From Nymphaea colorata (lineage: Eukaryota > Streptophyta > Magnoliopsida > Nymphaeales > Nymphaeaceae): a stretch of DNA of 64,000 nucleotides. Location: positions 944,001-1,008,000 of the forward strand of contig NC_045150.1 in the NCBI RefSeq assembly GCF_008831285.2. The letters run 5' to 3'. The translations under genes and the position numbers were made by a program. The stretch's first letter is position 1. Every line of letters starts with the position of its first letter. Below are positions 22,491 to 34,836 of this stretch, in pieces. The notes under the pieces were generated by a model that was not told the DNA's origin, did not search any database, and saw only the letters and a list, made by a program, of their open reading frames with translations.

Positions 22491-24128
22491 CTCATTTGTT
22501 TTTTGCTTTTCGCCAACATACACAATAGCTATACTTGTTGAAGAAAACGATGATGAGTCAATGATGAGCCTAATAACTAAAATTATATTCATAAATTTAT
22601 ATTGTTTATGACAGAGAGGTACTTGGTCTTTAATGTCCATTCATCTTACTGCAAAGTCCAAAAGGCAACAGCAAGATATTCTCTTGTTTGATCATTCTAT
22701 GGGGAATCCCACAAATTGAACTCTTCTCATTCTCCTTGATTGAGTTGTCTCTTGTCTGACAATCTTGATTCATGTGTCATTTTCATAGTATCCTGATACG
22801 ATTCCATTTTGATGATTGGCATCAACATGTAGGAGTAGATAATTTCCATACAGGGAGATGAAAAGTAAGAATACATTAACATGTATGTTTCAATTGTACT
22901 TTTGCATCTTATAATCTTGTGCTTGTGGAGTAAATAATTGAATTTTTACATTGTCAAGCATACACTTTGTATGAATGTGTCGGTGTCTAATATTTGAATC
23001 TATCTTAGAAATTTACTCAAGCATACACTATAATATTTGTATGTGTGTTTTATGAAGGCATGACCAACTTTCTTTTTCTGCTAATTATATCATATTTGAT
23101 TGTGGTGATTTTGGAGCTTCTCATTTTGTCCCAAAGTGTTTGGAGTGTCTTTATTTAGCTCTAAGAGTCATGTTAGTGGAGATGGTAGATTTTAGTTTTC
23201 TAAAGTCTTTTATTTTTCCTTTACGTGCATGTCAACATTTATGTTTTCTTGTTTTGTTATACATATATCTAAAAATAAATTTGGGGCTTTCACGTATTAA
23301 TTTGTAGAGAAGAGCAAGACACTCGCTTTCCTCCATCTGCTTTAATTCTTCAATGAGGTTATTTTTAAAAATTACATCACTGCTTCACTGAAGTCCAATG
23401 AACTGTGGAAGAGTTAAACCATGCAGTCCAGGTTTTTATTTGTTGAATGTGCACAAATTTTATTAAGATCACCCAGGCTACCTCTTCACTGTTATTCTAG
23501 CAAGCAGCCTACACACAAAATAGAGGTATAAAGATTTGGAATGATTGTAAGCATAATCCCTTGTTCAAAGCTTACAGCTCCCCAAGTGACGGCTCACTAT
23601 GTGGCTACTGCATAGGTTCTTTTATAAAAAGTTACTATGGCCCAAACTATAGAAGTGTTGTAGTCACTACTGATGTTATGGCCAACGTTAAGTGTTGTAA
23701 TACTGATGTTATAGATGCAGATGCAAACCAGTTTGATTTATAAATCAATAAAGGATAGTCATAGGTGTGGGTTTGTGTGGGCAGTTGACCACACATCCCC
23801 ACAAGAATTGATTATTTCTATATTGATACTTCAAAGTCATTTTTTTCATTTACATAATTTTGTCGCCTGCAAATCTAAAACTTGGGTACTACATCCCTCT
23901 GCTTAAATTTCTTACTCCACCCCTTGTTTTTTTTACTTTTTTGAACAATGTAGGTTTCTCGATTTTAGTTGTTTTTTTTGTATATTTCTACCTTTTTCCC
24001 AATGCAACTTTGTTGGGAGATGGATCCCTTTCTTTATTAATATACTTCTAAGTTTCTGGAAAATAAACATAATAATGCTTCTAGATATTCATTGATTGGA
24101 GGCCGATCAATCTGACTACTATTTTTAA
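22491..24128. other. AT-rich spacer, no gene seen
   Basis: Only short open frames without recognisable motifs occur here, on both strands. Confidence 0.5.
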
Positions 24129-25230
24129 CACTACAAAAAATACGTATATTACTAACAACTAGAAAGCATTGGTAAAGAGGTTACAAGGAAACGTCAACAA
24201 AAAGTTTGTCAGTGCATTGACAGAGTTAAAGTGGCTCAACAAAATCATGAGTCCTAAGTCGTCCAAACAATTTATCTAACACTTGGTAAGTGTGTATAAA
24301 GCTAGGGACTAGAAATTTTTAAATATCAAAAAATGCCTTAAAAAAAATCCAATGAACATGATCTTTTGTCACTAAGTTCATGTGTAGGAGAACCAGAAAT
24401 GTGCAAATTATCTCTTCATAATCCGGCCAGCAAAAGCTGGAATCTGGTGTGGTCACAAATTGATGGAAAATTGAGGATTTTGTGCATGTGAAGAATTTTC
24501 ATGTAATTAATACATCAATCGGGCAATACTATGCTCAACAAACGTAACTACAAAGTGTCATGGCCAAACCCCACCATAAAATGGTGAAATCTCGGACCTA
24601 TGCACACCAAAAATATATACCCTAAAATCATTTCACAAATGGATAAATAACAAATATGAAGGTTAAAAAACCTATTGAAAGTTGTCTGGATGCCAAAAAT
24701 TAAATGAAAACAATATAGGCGCTAGAAATCGGCAGTCGTCGCCTGTAGAAGAGGGAGAAGAAAATAGAAGAGGGAGAAAAAAATGGTACGGGTGAAGTTA
24801 AAAAAAAGTCGCGCTAGCTTTTATCGACGTGTGAAGGATGTCGATGAATATTAAACTTAAACTTAAAAATGTCAGTGAAAGTCTGAGGAAACTTTCATCC
24901 ACGCATACAGAACATCAGTGAAAGTGATTTTCATCAATTACACCGATGGCCAGGCTAGACATCGATAATTATACGCTGAAAATTTCTTTCACCGAGACGA
25001 ATACAAGGAGGTGTTGCTGAAGTCATTATTTCTACCGATGGTCCTTGCCTGACCGTCGTTGAATGAAAATTCACCGACATGTTGTTCCTAGGCATCGGTG
25101 AATGTCCATCTTCATCAACACCTTTTTCCTAATGTCGATGAAGGTCCATCTTCATCAACGTCCGGCATCAGACGTCGGTAAAAATTGACCATCATTGGCG
25201 GCCATCCTACCATGTGTCTGTGATTCCATG
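24129..25230 (+). mobile_element. CACTA-type non-autonomous element (one end recognised)
   Basis: It starts CACTACAAAAAATACG, a CACTA terminal repeat. The interior has no ORF. From about 24800 to 25200 it is packed with short motifs in both orientations (CATCGGTGAA, CACCGATGG, GTCGATGAA, CGTCGGTAAA), the subterminal transposase-binding array typical of CACTA elements. The matching right terminus was not found, so it may be truncated. It lies about 0.4 kb beyond the 3' end of the O-methyltransferase gene. Confidence 0.6.
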
Positions 25231-25586
25231 TTGTATAATCTCAGTTTCGTACTTGTTCAAAATAATCCAGATATTATCACCGGGCCATATTTCTTTTTTT
25301 TTTTGTGGGACCTTTAGAAAGTTTCGGAAGAACTTGTAAAATCTTTTTATCAGTCAAATATATTTTTTCTAAAAATTTTCCTGTAACCAAATTAAAATTT
25401 TTAAAAACGTTAACTGAGTTTCTGTCAAATTAGTTCATCTAATACTTCACAGCAACCGACGCAACTAGCTGTTTATTTATCCATCCATGATCATATGGGA
25501 AACGCTCAAATATTCATTCTCTTGCAGTACAAATAACACAGTACAACTAAAAGAGTTTATTCAAGTTGGTGCACGACAACGACCAT

Positions 25587-27908
25587 CTAAGGGCGGACCT
25601 CTATAAGAGAGTGGACGCCGACGCTGGTAACTATCTTATAGCTGGAGAAGCCGGCATCGATAAACAACTTCTTCCATTCCTCTTCAGTCCGTTCCCTGCC
25701 GTTGTTCATTACCATCATCTGTAGATCAACTAGCAGTTGCAGTTCGTTGAACACTTGATGAGGCCATTTCTTCCTTACTACGTCCACGACGATCACCTTT
25801 CCTCCTGGTTCTGGGATCGCCTCCCTGCACTGCCTCAGTATCTTCACGCAGTCTTTGTCATCCCAGTCGTGCAGTATTGCCTACTTGCATATAAGCATTA
25901 ATATATAACTGATCATAGTTAAAATACATTTGGAGCTTCTGAATTCTGATTGTTGGTAACTACCCGCAGGCAAGGACTCGGTAAGATGAACAAAAAAAAA
26001 ATCCCCTATAAGAAATAAGAACAATATTTTTATAAATATTTCAAAATAGTAACAAACTGAACATCTTTTAACGCATGAAAGCCTCGCATTGGCCTGTCAA
26101 TGGAAATGACAAGACACTTGTTCGATGAGAACCAACAGTTTCAAGCTGACGTTTTGAACATTAATGATCCAAATTGTTACTAAATGAAATGAGTTGATTG
26201 TTTCTCTCTCGCTCTCTCTCTCTTTTACTTTGGCTCAACCCTTCTATTGTACTGATTTCAAGGAAGATGAGCCCCAATACACCCACATATGCACACACTT
26301 CAAATTTTATGAGGGGCTCAAATCAAAATAAATTTCATATTATTCGATAATTGGGGAGGTTGAGTAACTTTAAGTACTTTTTCAAAAAATCCAACCATGC
26401 TGCAGGCAGACGCTGATCGAGCCTTGAAAATTGTAGAAGTTAAAAAAAAAAGTGAAGAAACTTCGATTAATGAAATCAAGGCCACCGGTCTTAAGATCTA
26501 AAACTAAAACTATATTTACATTAAAATTATTATCATTTGAACCATATAATTATCAATGCAAGTATTTACATACTAGGAGACCTGCTTCTGTACGAAACCC
26601 TTACAAAGGACAAAACAAGAAGGTAACAGCGTGTTCAATTTGGCTACGCTAACTTCGCTCGACGGCCTTACATTGAAGGGCGGGAGAAGTTTAGTACTTG
26701 CGATCGGCCTTCAAAGAGAATCAACGAAGTATTTTGTCAATATCAACTGGACAGCGAGTGTCAGGGCAGATTCTATTCATGGGTACTGTAGATTCAAGCA
26801 TGAGTCAAAATAATAGTCACAGAAAACTTTTTTTTTCAAATGAAAAAAACATGATAAATTAAATGACCGTTTAAAACTTATTTTTGAAAAAAACATCAAA
26901 AACGAAAAAAATGTGTTTTTAGCCCGTTTTTAACGCGCTTTTTTCGCGTTTTTTCAATGGGTATAAGAATAGGAGATTGAGAGTTGCATACCCCAGACGT
27001 GCAACAAAATATACACTGAAAGAAAAAAAAAAAAAAAAAAAAAGGAGGTTGACAAAATATCCCACTTGATTTTCAAGTCAAGCAGGACTGGCAAATGTTC
27101 ATACCTTGAGAAGGACAGCATCGGCTGGTGGCACCGACTCCAACATATCACCTCCGATGGCAACAACGTTCTGCCGCGGCGGTGATGCGGCCACAACATG
27201 GGGCAAGTCCAGCACCATGCACTTGATGTGAGGAAAGGCCTCGGCTATGAGCGCGGCCACCGTCCCGTTCCCACCCCCAACATCCACAAGCGAGCTCACT
27301 CCCTCGAAAACTTCACCACACCTTTCAAGCATGCAACCCATGAACAGTTTGGCCACACTAGACATGGCCTCACCGAACAGCTTGTTGATCGTAGGATCGA
27401 GGCTCGCCTTGACCCACAGTGGCTCCCCATGCTTAGCCTGAAAGGCCGTAGGGTGAGACTCCCCTGATCGCAACCAAGCTGCCAAGTTGTCCCATGCAGA
27501 GACAACCAAAGGATGGAGGTTCAACACCGCAAGTGATGACAGATTATACCGGCCGTCCCTTAGCAAGAGCCTAGACACCGGCGTCAATCCATAATGCGAA
27601 ACTTCCTCTCCTTCTTCGGCGTCGGTCTGCTTTGTTTCTTCGGCGAACACGCCGGCGTGCACCAGCAGGCGCATCAGGCGATCGAGGCATGAGGCGTCCG
27701 CCGGGGGGTTGATGGGGATCTTGGCGGCCAATTGAGAAGCAGTGAGCGGCTGTCCATGGCTGTGGATGATGTCCGGTATTCCGAGGTCAATGGCGGCCTT
27801 GAGTGAGTAGGATCTCACGTATGAGCGAGAAATCGTCTCGAGGTGAGCTTCTGCTGTGATCTGATCATCCATAGTCGTCCCCTCTTGGAGGTTCATCTTT
27901 TGATCCAT
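25587..27908 (-). CDS. Plant O-methyltransferase, COMT family (two exons)
   Basis: Exon 1 is 27908-27105 (268 codons) and exon 2 is 25880-25587 (97 codons plus stop), giving 365 residues, normal for the family. I chose the ATG at 27908 (MDQKMNLQEG) because the upstream in-frame ATG at 27950 adds an atypical leader. The splice sites are AAG|GTATGA and TAG|GCAATA, phase 0. The N-terminal dimerisation domain (SLKAAIDLGIPDIIH) is followed by the SAM-binding glycine loop LVDVGGGNGTVAAL, motif LDLPHVV and the catalytic histidine in ILHDWDD, then PGGKVIVVDVV and a C-terminal GFSSYKI. It should transfer methyl from S-adenosylmethionine to a hydroxyl of a small phenolic or alkaloid in the cytosol; substrate cannot be read from sequence. 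Where most relatives have K-W before ILHDW, this one has K-A. No stop or frameshift is seen. Confidence 0.9.
25881..27104 (-). other. Intron of the O-methyltransferase gene
   Basis: A single 1.2-kb intron at the position (just before the ILHDW motif) that is common in this family. It contains a CT run (26204-26222), a poly-A/T segment at 27020-27040, and an AT-rich dispersed repeat at about 26813-26925. Confidence 0.8.
26813..26925 (+). repeat. Dispersed AT-rich repeat, copy 1 (in the O-methyltransferase intron)
   Basis: Shares TAGTCACA, then T-run, ATAAATTAAATG and GTTTAAAACTTA with 33450-33560, in the same order and spacing. No coding capacity. The family is not identified. Confidence 0.65.
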
Positions 27909-30900
27909 GGCTCCACCTGCTATAACCAAAGAGATTAAGGATCCAGACAAATGATGAACGTCAGTTACTAATTTGTACGCATATGTGACATCAGATTATG
28001 GACAGAAGCAGCGCCTATGACATGTGCAATGACGTCGTTGGAATAGAATTATCGAATGTTCTAGCGTCCGTTGTAGCACATATAGCTACCTAACTCTTTT
28101 GGATAAGGTCTGGCCTCCTCCCAGCTATTTACCAATATATCTGATTTGGATGGATATTTTGTCAAACAGTTTTAAACGAAAAAAAAAATAAATATCTCAT
28201 TAAGAAGTTGAGTCCTATTCCAAATTATGAAATGACATCTGATCGGATTTGGATTAGAATTCAGATTGAATTTACTTTTAAATAAATATCTTATATTCAA
28301 TCCTCTTACATTTTGGAAATCTACTCAAAATTCGGATTCAATTTGGATATGAATGTCAAAATCCGATTTAGATTGTGAAATTGATTTTAAATTCACATTT
28401 AAATATGATTTTTCTTTGGTCATACTGGAATACGAATATCTAAGACTGATATTGTTAAAAGTATATCTACTTTGAATCTAATTCGTTGACATCTCTATTT
28501 GTAAATAAGTTGCCCTTTCATTTCTAAGCGAGTTTTTCCTTCCATTTTCGACCATGGGATTCTTTAAATGCTTCCCTGATATATATAGGAGCAATGGAGC
28601 AAAGATTGCTACCAATTTGTACTCATTCGGCTGGCTCAAGCTGAGTTTTACAGCATTGATCTCATTCAAATATTTTCAAACGCTGGACACCAAATAATAA
28701 AAACAGATTTAGTTAATCGTACCAAGTGATCAAATCTGGCGGGGTCAGATAAGTTTTATGATTACATAAGAATGTGTGTTTAACTAAAAAGCATCTAAAA
28801 CAAATTTTTCTATTATTTAAACCTGAATCAGCCATAGTACTCCTAAACCAACCATCGAAGTGAGTTTTTTTTGTCATTGATTCATGCCAATTCTAATCAC
28901 ACCTCTTATTTTTACATGATTAGTTCATAATACATTCATATCTTCAGTTCTTTAATTTTAACTAATTTTATTTTGCATGATATTTACCCTTTTCATATTA
29001 ATGGGTTATTTTTATGCCACTAATTATTTATTAGAAATAATTTCCAATTTCTTAAAGCATGTTTCATGCTATTTTCAAATATTTCTCTAAACCATTTTTC
29101 TTTTTTTAGATATTTATCTAAGAAAGCTTGCTTCATTAATCAATTAGTTAAACATCTTGTGCAAAGTGCATGACACACAAAATGATTTATTCAATTAATT
29201 AGATAAATGATCACCAAGTTTTTATTATTTTATTAAATAAAACACTTTTTTTTTTATGTTTTCAATCTTACTTACCTATGCAAAACATAATTATAGAGAT
29301 TTTGTGTGTCAAATAATTCGTGGCAATTCTGATGCAAGCTTGTGGAAAGGGAAGACCTTCCAACCTTTATTGATAGAGCTACACAAAAACTTGCAAAAAA
29401 GTCAAAAGAGGTAAGCTCGGCCAAGCACTTCACAACTACAAGAACTATCATCTAAGAACATATAAACAAAACACGGGACCAAAAATATGAGCTACATTAC
29501 GGCTCCATACATCGGCATAATTATTTTCAACAATGTGAACAGGAGGGTCGCCATCCTATGCCATCAACCATAGATAGCATAGGGAAATTATTAGACAGTG
29601 CATTTGCCCTTGATCGCCCACCTAAGCATCTTTTTCCAAACAACATTGTTACATAAAATGACAATGTCCATAGTCACATAATCTGCTAATATTCTCTCTT
29701 AGAAAAGAACAAGTCAGCTTCCAAATAAGTGATCGAGTTGGCGCCATGACAATTTTCAAAGCAATATAACATTGATTAGGAAGTTTTTGTTGCTTTTAAA
29801 TTGCTATGAAAACAAATCTACTAATTGAAAATATATGTATATATATTTCTTATGTTATAATAAACAATGAATAGAATAAGTGCTTGTCTCTTGCTTTATT
29901 TTCTTTGTGAAGGGCCACACAAGGTGTTGAGACAGTTGACAAATTTTGTCCCGTATTGAAAAGGCAGGTGCGAGTTGGTGACACGACGTCTCTATATAAA
30001 TGCATAAAGCAAGCTGATGTATGAAAGCATCCTTATTTGGAACGGACCTGGATTAGGAACCTAGTCTAGTCCTGGACCGGGTCTGTTTAAGAGGCCACGT
30101 CTTAAGTGCAGTAACTTTGAATTTGGTATTCAAATTTAAATTTTAGCTATGAGTTGGATTTGGACATTTAAATTTGGATATATATACTTTTTGGGTGCCT
30201 TTTTTTTTAATTGTTATTATCCAATTAGATATTTATATCAATTTTTTAAACCGAATATAATCCTAACTTTTATCTTGATATCAATTTCTTTTGTATCTGA
30301 TTTATTTAAAGTAATTTGATTGGATAAGCGATCTAAATTTATATTCATCGACGTCCTTTGTGGCATCCCTAGATCCTAATCCCTTATCTTAGTTAGAAAG
30401 TAAAGAAGAACATGATATTTTTCAAGAGAATGTTTTTTGTAAATTTAATTTTATCTTCATGCCTTGTGAGCAAACGTAAGCGCCAAATAAATAAACCGAG
30501 TCGATGATTTATGTGATAGACTTCATTATTTCAAAATTGTTATTAAGAAGGTTCCTTTTGATTCAGAGTGTCATTGCTTCCTTTTTATAAGATTTAAGAC
30601 CAATAATGAATTTTCAAAGGTCAAACTTACAAGAAAAAATTATCCGCCATTTGGAAAAGGTTAAAACTGCTCTAACTATGGACAATCTTGCCCCATCCTT
30701 GAGATTTAATGGGTAGGTATGCACCATCTGGTAGATGGACTAGAGAGCTTTGGTAAATCAAGAACATTTAATAAATGTTCTTTTTTTATTTCACATGCAC
30801 ATATTTTTTTACATTGTGGGTGTTTTTGACAGTTTCATATTCAATCTGAAATGTTGTTTACATTTTGGGGGAAAAAGTACTTTTCAAAATTTTAACTTGC

Positions 30901-31420
30901 CGCCTCTAAAAATTGTGAAATCATAAAATTTTAGATATAGATGTCATACAAGATTTAGCTAAGAAAAACGTAAGTGTAAAGTAGGCATAAAGATAAATGG
31001 AATTCAGTTGAGTTATGCTAAAATGTTAAAATAATAAAAAATTATAAAAGCAAGGCATCGGATGTTCAGATAAGTAACAAATCACTACTTAAACTCTAAA
31101 AGTTAACAACAGGTGTTTGACTTTGAAGAAAAAGTCCCAAAAGACCGCCTATCAAAGAAAACATTAATTTTACCATGTAAAGGGCAACAATAGGAGAACC
31201 GCTCATCTCTTAGCAGAGAAATATTACTTGTCCTTTAAAAGAGTATTTTGTTAACTTATACCAAAAATTAATGTTTCCATTAACAAGCGGTTTTGCCAGA
31301 ATTTCTTTCAAAATTTAAACATCTATTTCTTATTTTTTAAAAGTTAAGCAGTGATTCGTTGTCTGCTTATATGTAAGTTCCTCAAACATTTCTTCTAGAA
31401 AGCTTCCGAATTATTAACAT
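27909..31420. other. AT-rich spacer upstream of the O-methyltransferase gene
   Basis: The first few hundred bases should include the promoter of the minus-strand gene, but no unambiguous TATA box stands out. The rest shows no gene on either strand. The segment 29330-29820 has mixed composition and may be an old LINE tail on the minus strand, which I could not confirm. Confidence 0.45.
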
Positions 31421-31429
31421 TGGTGTGAA

Positions 31430-31660
31430 TCGGCTCCCATCAACCTGTATGCATCGTATCGGCTGGATGACGATACATGAATGAACATAAAATTGGCTGC
31501 TTCAAAATATCAACTGATACGAAGCCCTCCAAAATCACCAACATAGGTCGAAACGCATCGGCAGACAATCCGTATCGTTGAGTGAGGCGTGTTTAGAGAA
31601 AAACGACACGCCGCACCGATACTTTTGACCCTGCCTCCGAGTATCGATCGGGGTGCTCGC
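31430..31660. repeat. Cluster of CGATAC/GTATCG motifs
   Basis: CGTATCGG, ACGATAC, GATACG, GCATCGG, CGTATCG, CCGATAC and GTATCGATCGG occur within about 200 bp upstream of the transporter gene. Dense GTATCG-type repeats are common as subterminal motifs of plant hAT-like elements; no terminal repeats were found. Confidence 0.5.
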
Positions 31661-31775
31661 CTAGATCAGCATGGCATGCGCTTCTTATCTATATCATCGC
31701 CTCCTTCCCGGGAATGTTCCCATTTGAAAGAATCGTGCGTCTCTCCAAGGAGGTGACAGCCGTTTCCTTACGCTC

Positions 31776-31798
31776 AGAGAGAGAGAGAGAGAGAGAGA
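31776..31798. repeat. GA microsatellite in presumed 5' leader of the transporter gene
   Basis: An AG dinucleotide run about 0.28 kb before the start codon. GA/CT runs are frequent in plant 5' leaders and core promoters; no clear TATA box was identified nearby. Confidence 0.8.
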
Positions 31799-32078
31799 TT
31801 TTCTCTCCCCGACTCCCGCCTTCCCTTGTTGAAGACGAATCAACGTCATCGAAGGCAACAACCTGCCTGCCGACATACAGGCAGTCTGAAGCTTGCCGCT
31901 ATGGATTCTGGTAAGGGTTGACCTCCTTCCTGTTCCTCCTCTTCTCTCTCGCTTTGGTTAAGAACTCGTCGATTTATTCTGTTTGTATTCTGAGCATCAG
32001 CATCGGCAACAAGGCTGCCGGAAGAAATAGAAAGAAGGAAGTTCGTTTCTTCCCTTTCCTCCTCGTTGGTCGGAGGTC

Positions 32079-32462
32079 ATGGAGAGCGTCAAGACCGCGC
32101 CAGTGGACAACCAAGGTCGTTCTGCGGCCGCTTCCTCCAAGAAGAGGGGCGCCGGAATCAGGGCATGGCTTGTCATCGATTCTTCCGGCCGGCCGAAGCT
32201 CGAAGAGTTCGAGAAGCACCGGATTATGCGCCGCACCGGCCTCCCTGCTCGCGACCTCCGAATCCTAGATCCCTTGCTCTCCTACCCATCGAGGATCCTA
32301 GCCAGGGAAAGGGCCATCGTCGTCAACCTAGAGCACATCAAGGCCATCATCACAGCGGCGGAGGTCCTGCTGCTAAATTCAAAGGATCCTCTGGTTGCTC
32401 CGTTCGTTCGGGATCTTCAATCCCGTATTTCGAGTATGTGTTGCTCTTCGCCTTCTCCGGAG
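32079..32462 (+). CDS. MRS2: MRS2/MGT-type magnesium transporter, exon 1
   Basis: 128 codons from the ATG at 32079 (MESVKTAPVDNQ) to a donor GAG|GTAACT. The conserved N-terminal domain of plant MRS2 proteins is plain: GIRAWLVIDSSG, IMRRTGLPARDLRILDP, RAIVVNLEHIKAIITA and EVLLLNSKDP. These proteins are CorA-like pentameric magnesium channels of the plasma, vacuolar, ER or organelle membranes. The cytosolic or matrix N-terminal part is encoded here. The two C-terminal membrane segments and the GMN motif are not in the window. Exon 1 is GC-richer than its surroundings, as is common for plant first exons. Exon 2 is 29 kb downstream; both boundaries are phase 0. Confidence 0.9.
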
Positions 32463-32667
32463 GTAACTTCCAATGCCTTCTCCTTTTACCGTGAGAACTG
32501 CAAGTGCTAATTATTCGGTTCTTTTCTGTTTTGCTTTTTCATGAAAATGAAGAAGCACTCCATTTACCGCTTCACTTGTGAATCATGATATGCTTTGGTA
32601 TCGTTCTGTTTACTTTGTCTACATTACCTATTTCCGATAACAACTCTCTGCCATAATTTCTGTATCA

Positions 32668-32915
32668 ACAGAAATCTTGATTAAATTGGAAATCACACAA
32701 CTCATTACGCATTGTAGCTTGACATATATCGACCAGGAAATCACACAACTCATTACTTAGGGATCGACCAGTTACAAAGAAAATCTACAACAAATTTAAC
32801 GTTACACAATATAAGGAAATAAATTCAAAATTTGATATATTGTCAAAATTATCTTCCACACGGATTTCTCGTCAACTGCTGCCCTTGGATCGTTCCTATA
32901 TTGATCACACCAATA
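32668..32915 (-). repeat. 3' LTR of copia C1
   Basis: Matches 61073-61330 over its length (shared GTAGCTTGACAT, CAGTTACAAAGAAAA, TTGTCAAAATTATCTTCCAC). It has a small internal duplication of AAATCACACAACTCATTAC. The purine tract CTTGAGCGGGAG lies just inside on the minus strand, where the polypurine primer belongs. Confidence 0.85.
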
Positions 32916-33465
32916 CTCCCGCTCAAGTTTGCGTATGAAGATCCAAAACACCCAACTTGCCAACAATATTGTTAAAGATGTTTCAACTCATTGGCTTTGT
33001 GAACATATCGGGCAGCTGTAATTGAGATGGTACATGTTGTGGTTGGATAATGCCCTCTTGGATCTTTTCTTGTACAAATATATGTTTAGTTTTTCATGAA
33101 AAGATTAGGTTTGCTGAGACATAAACCTTATCTTGATAATCACTTACAAGCTGCTTGACTTAATGTGATATAAACCTAAGAGGCTGAGTCGTTTAATGGT
33201 GAATGGAGCAATATAATTTCACGTACCGCTGTTGCCATTGGTCGGTATTCCACTTCTGCAGATGATTGAGCCGCAGTAGATTGTTTCTTAGAACGTCATG
33301 CAATCAGACTTTTGCCAAGGAAGACAATGTAACCACTCACAGATCACCTGACTAGGATTACTAGCCCAGTCAGAGTGACAATAGCCCTTAAGTTGAGATT
33401 CACTTGATGAAGATAGAAAGATTCCTTTGCTCGGTGAAGACTTTAGATATCTTAGCACCGTAGTC

Positions 33466-33725
33466 ACAAAAAATGCATTTTTTTTCAAAAAAAAAAAGTG
33501 AAAAAACACAATAAATTAAATGGCAGTTTAAAACTTACAAAAAACGTGTTTTTTTTTAAAACGAAAAAACGAATTTTTGCAATTTTTCCACTTTTTTCAT
33601 TTTTTCATTTTTTATTTTTTAATGCCAAACAGTTTTTTTTTTCATTTTCTATTTTTTATTTGTTGCAAATCTACTTACCTTTTGATCTTTGTGTTATTCG
33701 TTTCTCATTTATTTTATTTTTCCCT
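33466..33725 (+). repeat. Dispersed AT-rich repeat, copy 2 (inside C1 RNase H)
   Basis: A very AT-rich block that splits the RNase H coding of C1 between the QTPR and VLRYLK motifs. Its left part resembles the repeat in the O-methyltransferase intron (TAGTCACA, ATAAATTAAATGGCAG, GTTTAAAACTTA). No coding capacity. Confidence 0.6.
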
Positions 33726-34548
33726 AGTTTCATAGTGTGCACCTTGGAGTTTGCATGAATTGACTTAGGGTTTGTACTGAAAACATGTTGTCTGGCCAAG
33801 AATAATCAAATAAATCAACCTGCCCAGAAGGCGTCGATACTTAGCCGGATCCTTTAACACCTCGCCATCATTTGGATTCAGTCGTTATTTTTTATCCATA
33901 GGGAATATGATTAATTTGGCTCCTAATAATCCTGTGCCTGAAAGAATATCCAATGTGTATTTTCTTTGACTAAGAAATACTGATGGAGCACTGGCAACCT
34001 CTATACCTAGGAAATACTTGAGATTTTCTAGGTCTTTGTTATAAAATTTTGAATGTACAAATTTCTTGAGCAAGTTGATTCCTTGTTCATCATTGCCTGC
34101 AATAATATGACGATCAACATACACAAGAATAACAATAAAAGAATTTCCCTCTCTCTGAGTGCACATATAATCAATAGTTGATTGGATGGAGTAGGCATCA
34201 TTGAGTGCCGGTGATAACTTATGGAACCCATTGCGTGGGGATTGTTTCAATCCATAAAGTGATTTGTGTAGTCGGCATACTTGATTCTTGGAATAAGAAT
34301 GCTCCCTTACTACGAAAACCCTGTGAAAGAGTCATGCATACTTCTTCATCAACCTCACCATGAATAAAGATGTTACTGACATCCATTCGATGCAAGACCC
34401 AACCTCTTAAATTACTACTAGAGCAAGTAGAGTGCACATGGTAGCAAGCTTTGTGACTGGGACAAATGTTTCATGATAGTGAATCCCTTCAGCTTGTGTA
34501 TATCCTTTAGCAACAAGGTACGCTCCTTAGCACTCAATGGTGCTATCA

Positions 34549-34556
34549 GACTGTGA
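34549..34556. other. Left inversion breakpoint
   Basis: GACTGTGA marks the point where C1 coding (to the left) changes to hAT sequence (to the right). It is the reverse complement of TCACAGTC at 51837-51844. The exact break can lie anywhere within the shared 8 bases. Confidence 0.8.
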
Positions 34557-34836
34557 GGGTATTTTTCATTTTTTTTTTTTCATTTTCCACCCCTGCCTTC
34601 ACCGCCGGCGATGATCGGCAACGACAGTCGTCGATCTTGAGATAACAGTCGAGTTATTGCCGGCAGTGGACCATACCGGCGACGGCAGCGGCGACTGTGA
34701 GGGTATTTTCATTTTTTTTTTCATTTTACATCCCTGCCTTCGCTGCCGGCTCTTCAGACTGTTTTTTGTGTTCCATTTGCGTCTGTTTTTGTGTTTTATT
34801 TTCCAAGTGTTTCGCCGGAGATATGCATCGACTGTT
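34549..34836. repeat. Two tandem 144-bp units in the hAT subterminal region
   Basis: GACTGTGAGGGTATTTTTC at 34549 recurs at 34693 (GACTGTGAGGGTATTTTC), each followed by a T-rich run, CCTGCCTTC and G/C-rich CGCCGGC sequence. The second unit is preceded by GGCGACGGCAGCGGC; the expected GGCGACGGCAACAAC-type sequence before the first unit is found, inverted, at 51845-51859. Confidence 0.85.

Larger units (their letters stand above)
33210..34556 (-). pseudogene. RT C-terminal part and RNase H of copia C1
   Basis: From the right: LVAKGYTQAEGIHYHETF, GWVLHRMDVSNIFIHGEVDE, SLYGLKQSPRNGFHK, IVILVYVDRHIIAGND (active-site box YVDD changed to YVDR), LKYFLGIEVASAPSV and LNPNDGEVLKDPAKYRRLLG. After an inserted AT-rich repeat, RNase H resumes with VLRYLKSSPSKGIFLSSSSE. 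Loss of the second catalytic aspartate (D to R) would itself inactivate the enzyme. Stops and frame changes are frequent. Confidence 0.85.

Noticed and set aside
31918-32268. Alternative frame overlapping the MRS2-like exon 1
   Set aside because: Shadow frame in GC-rich exon; arginine-rich, no family similarity.
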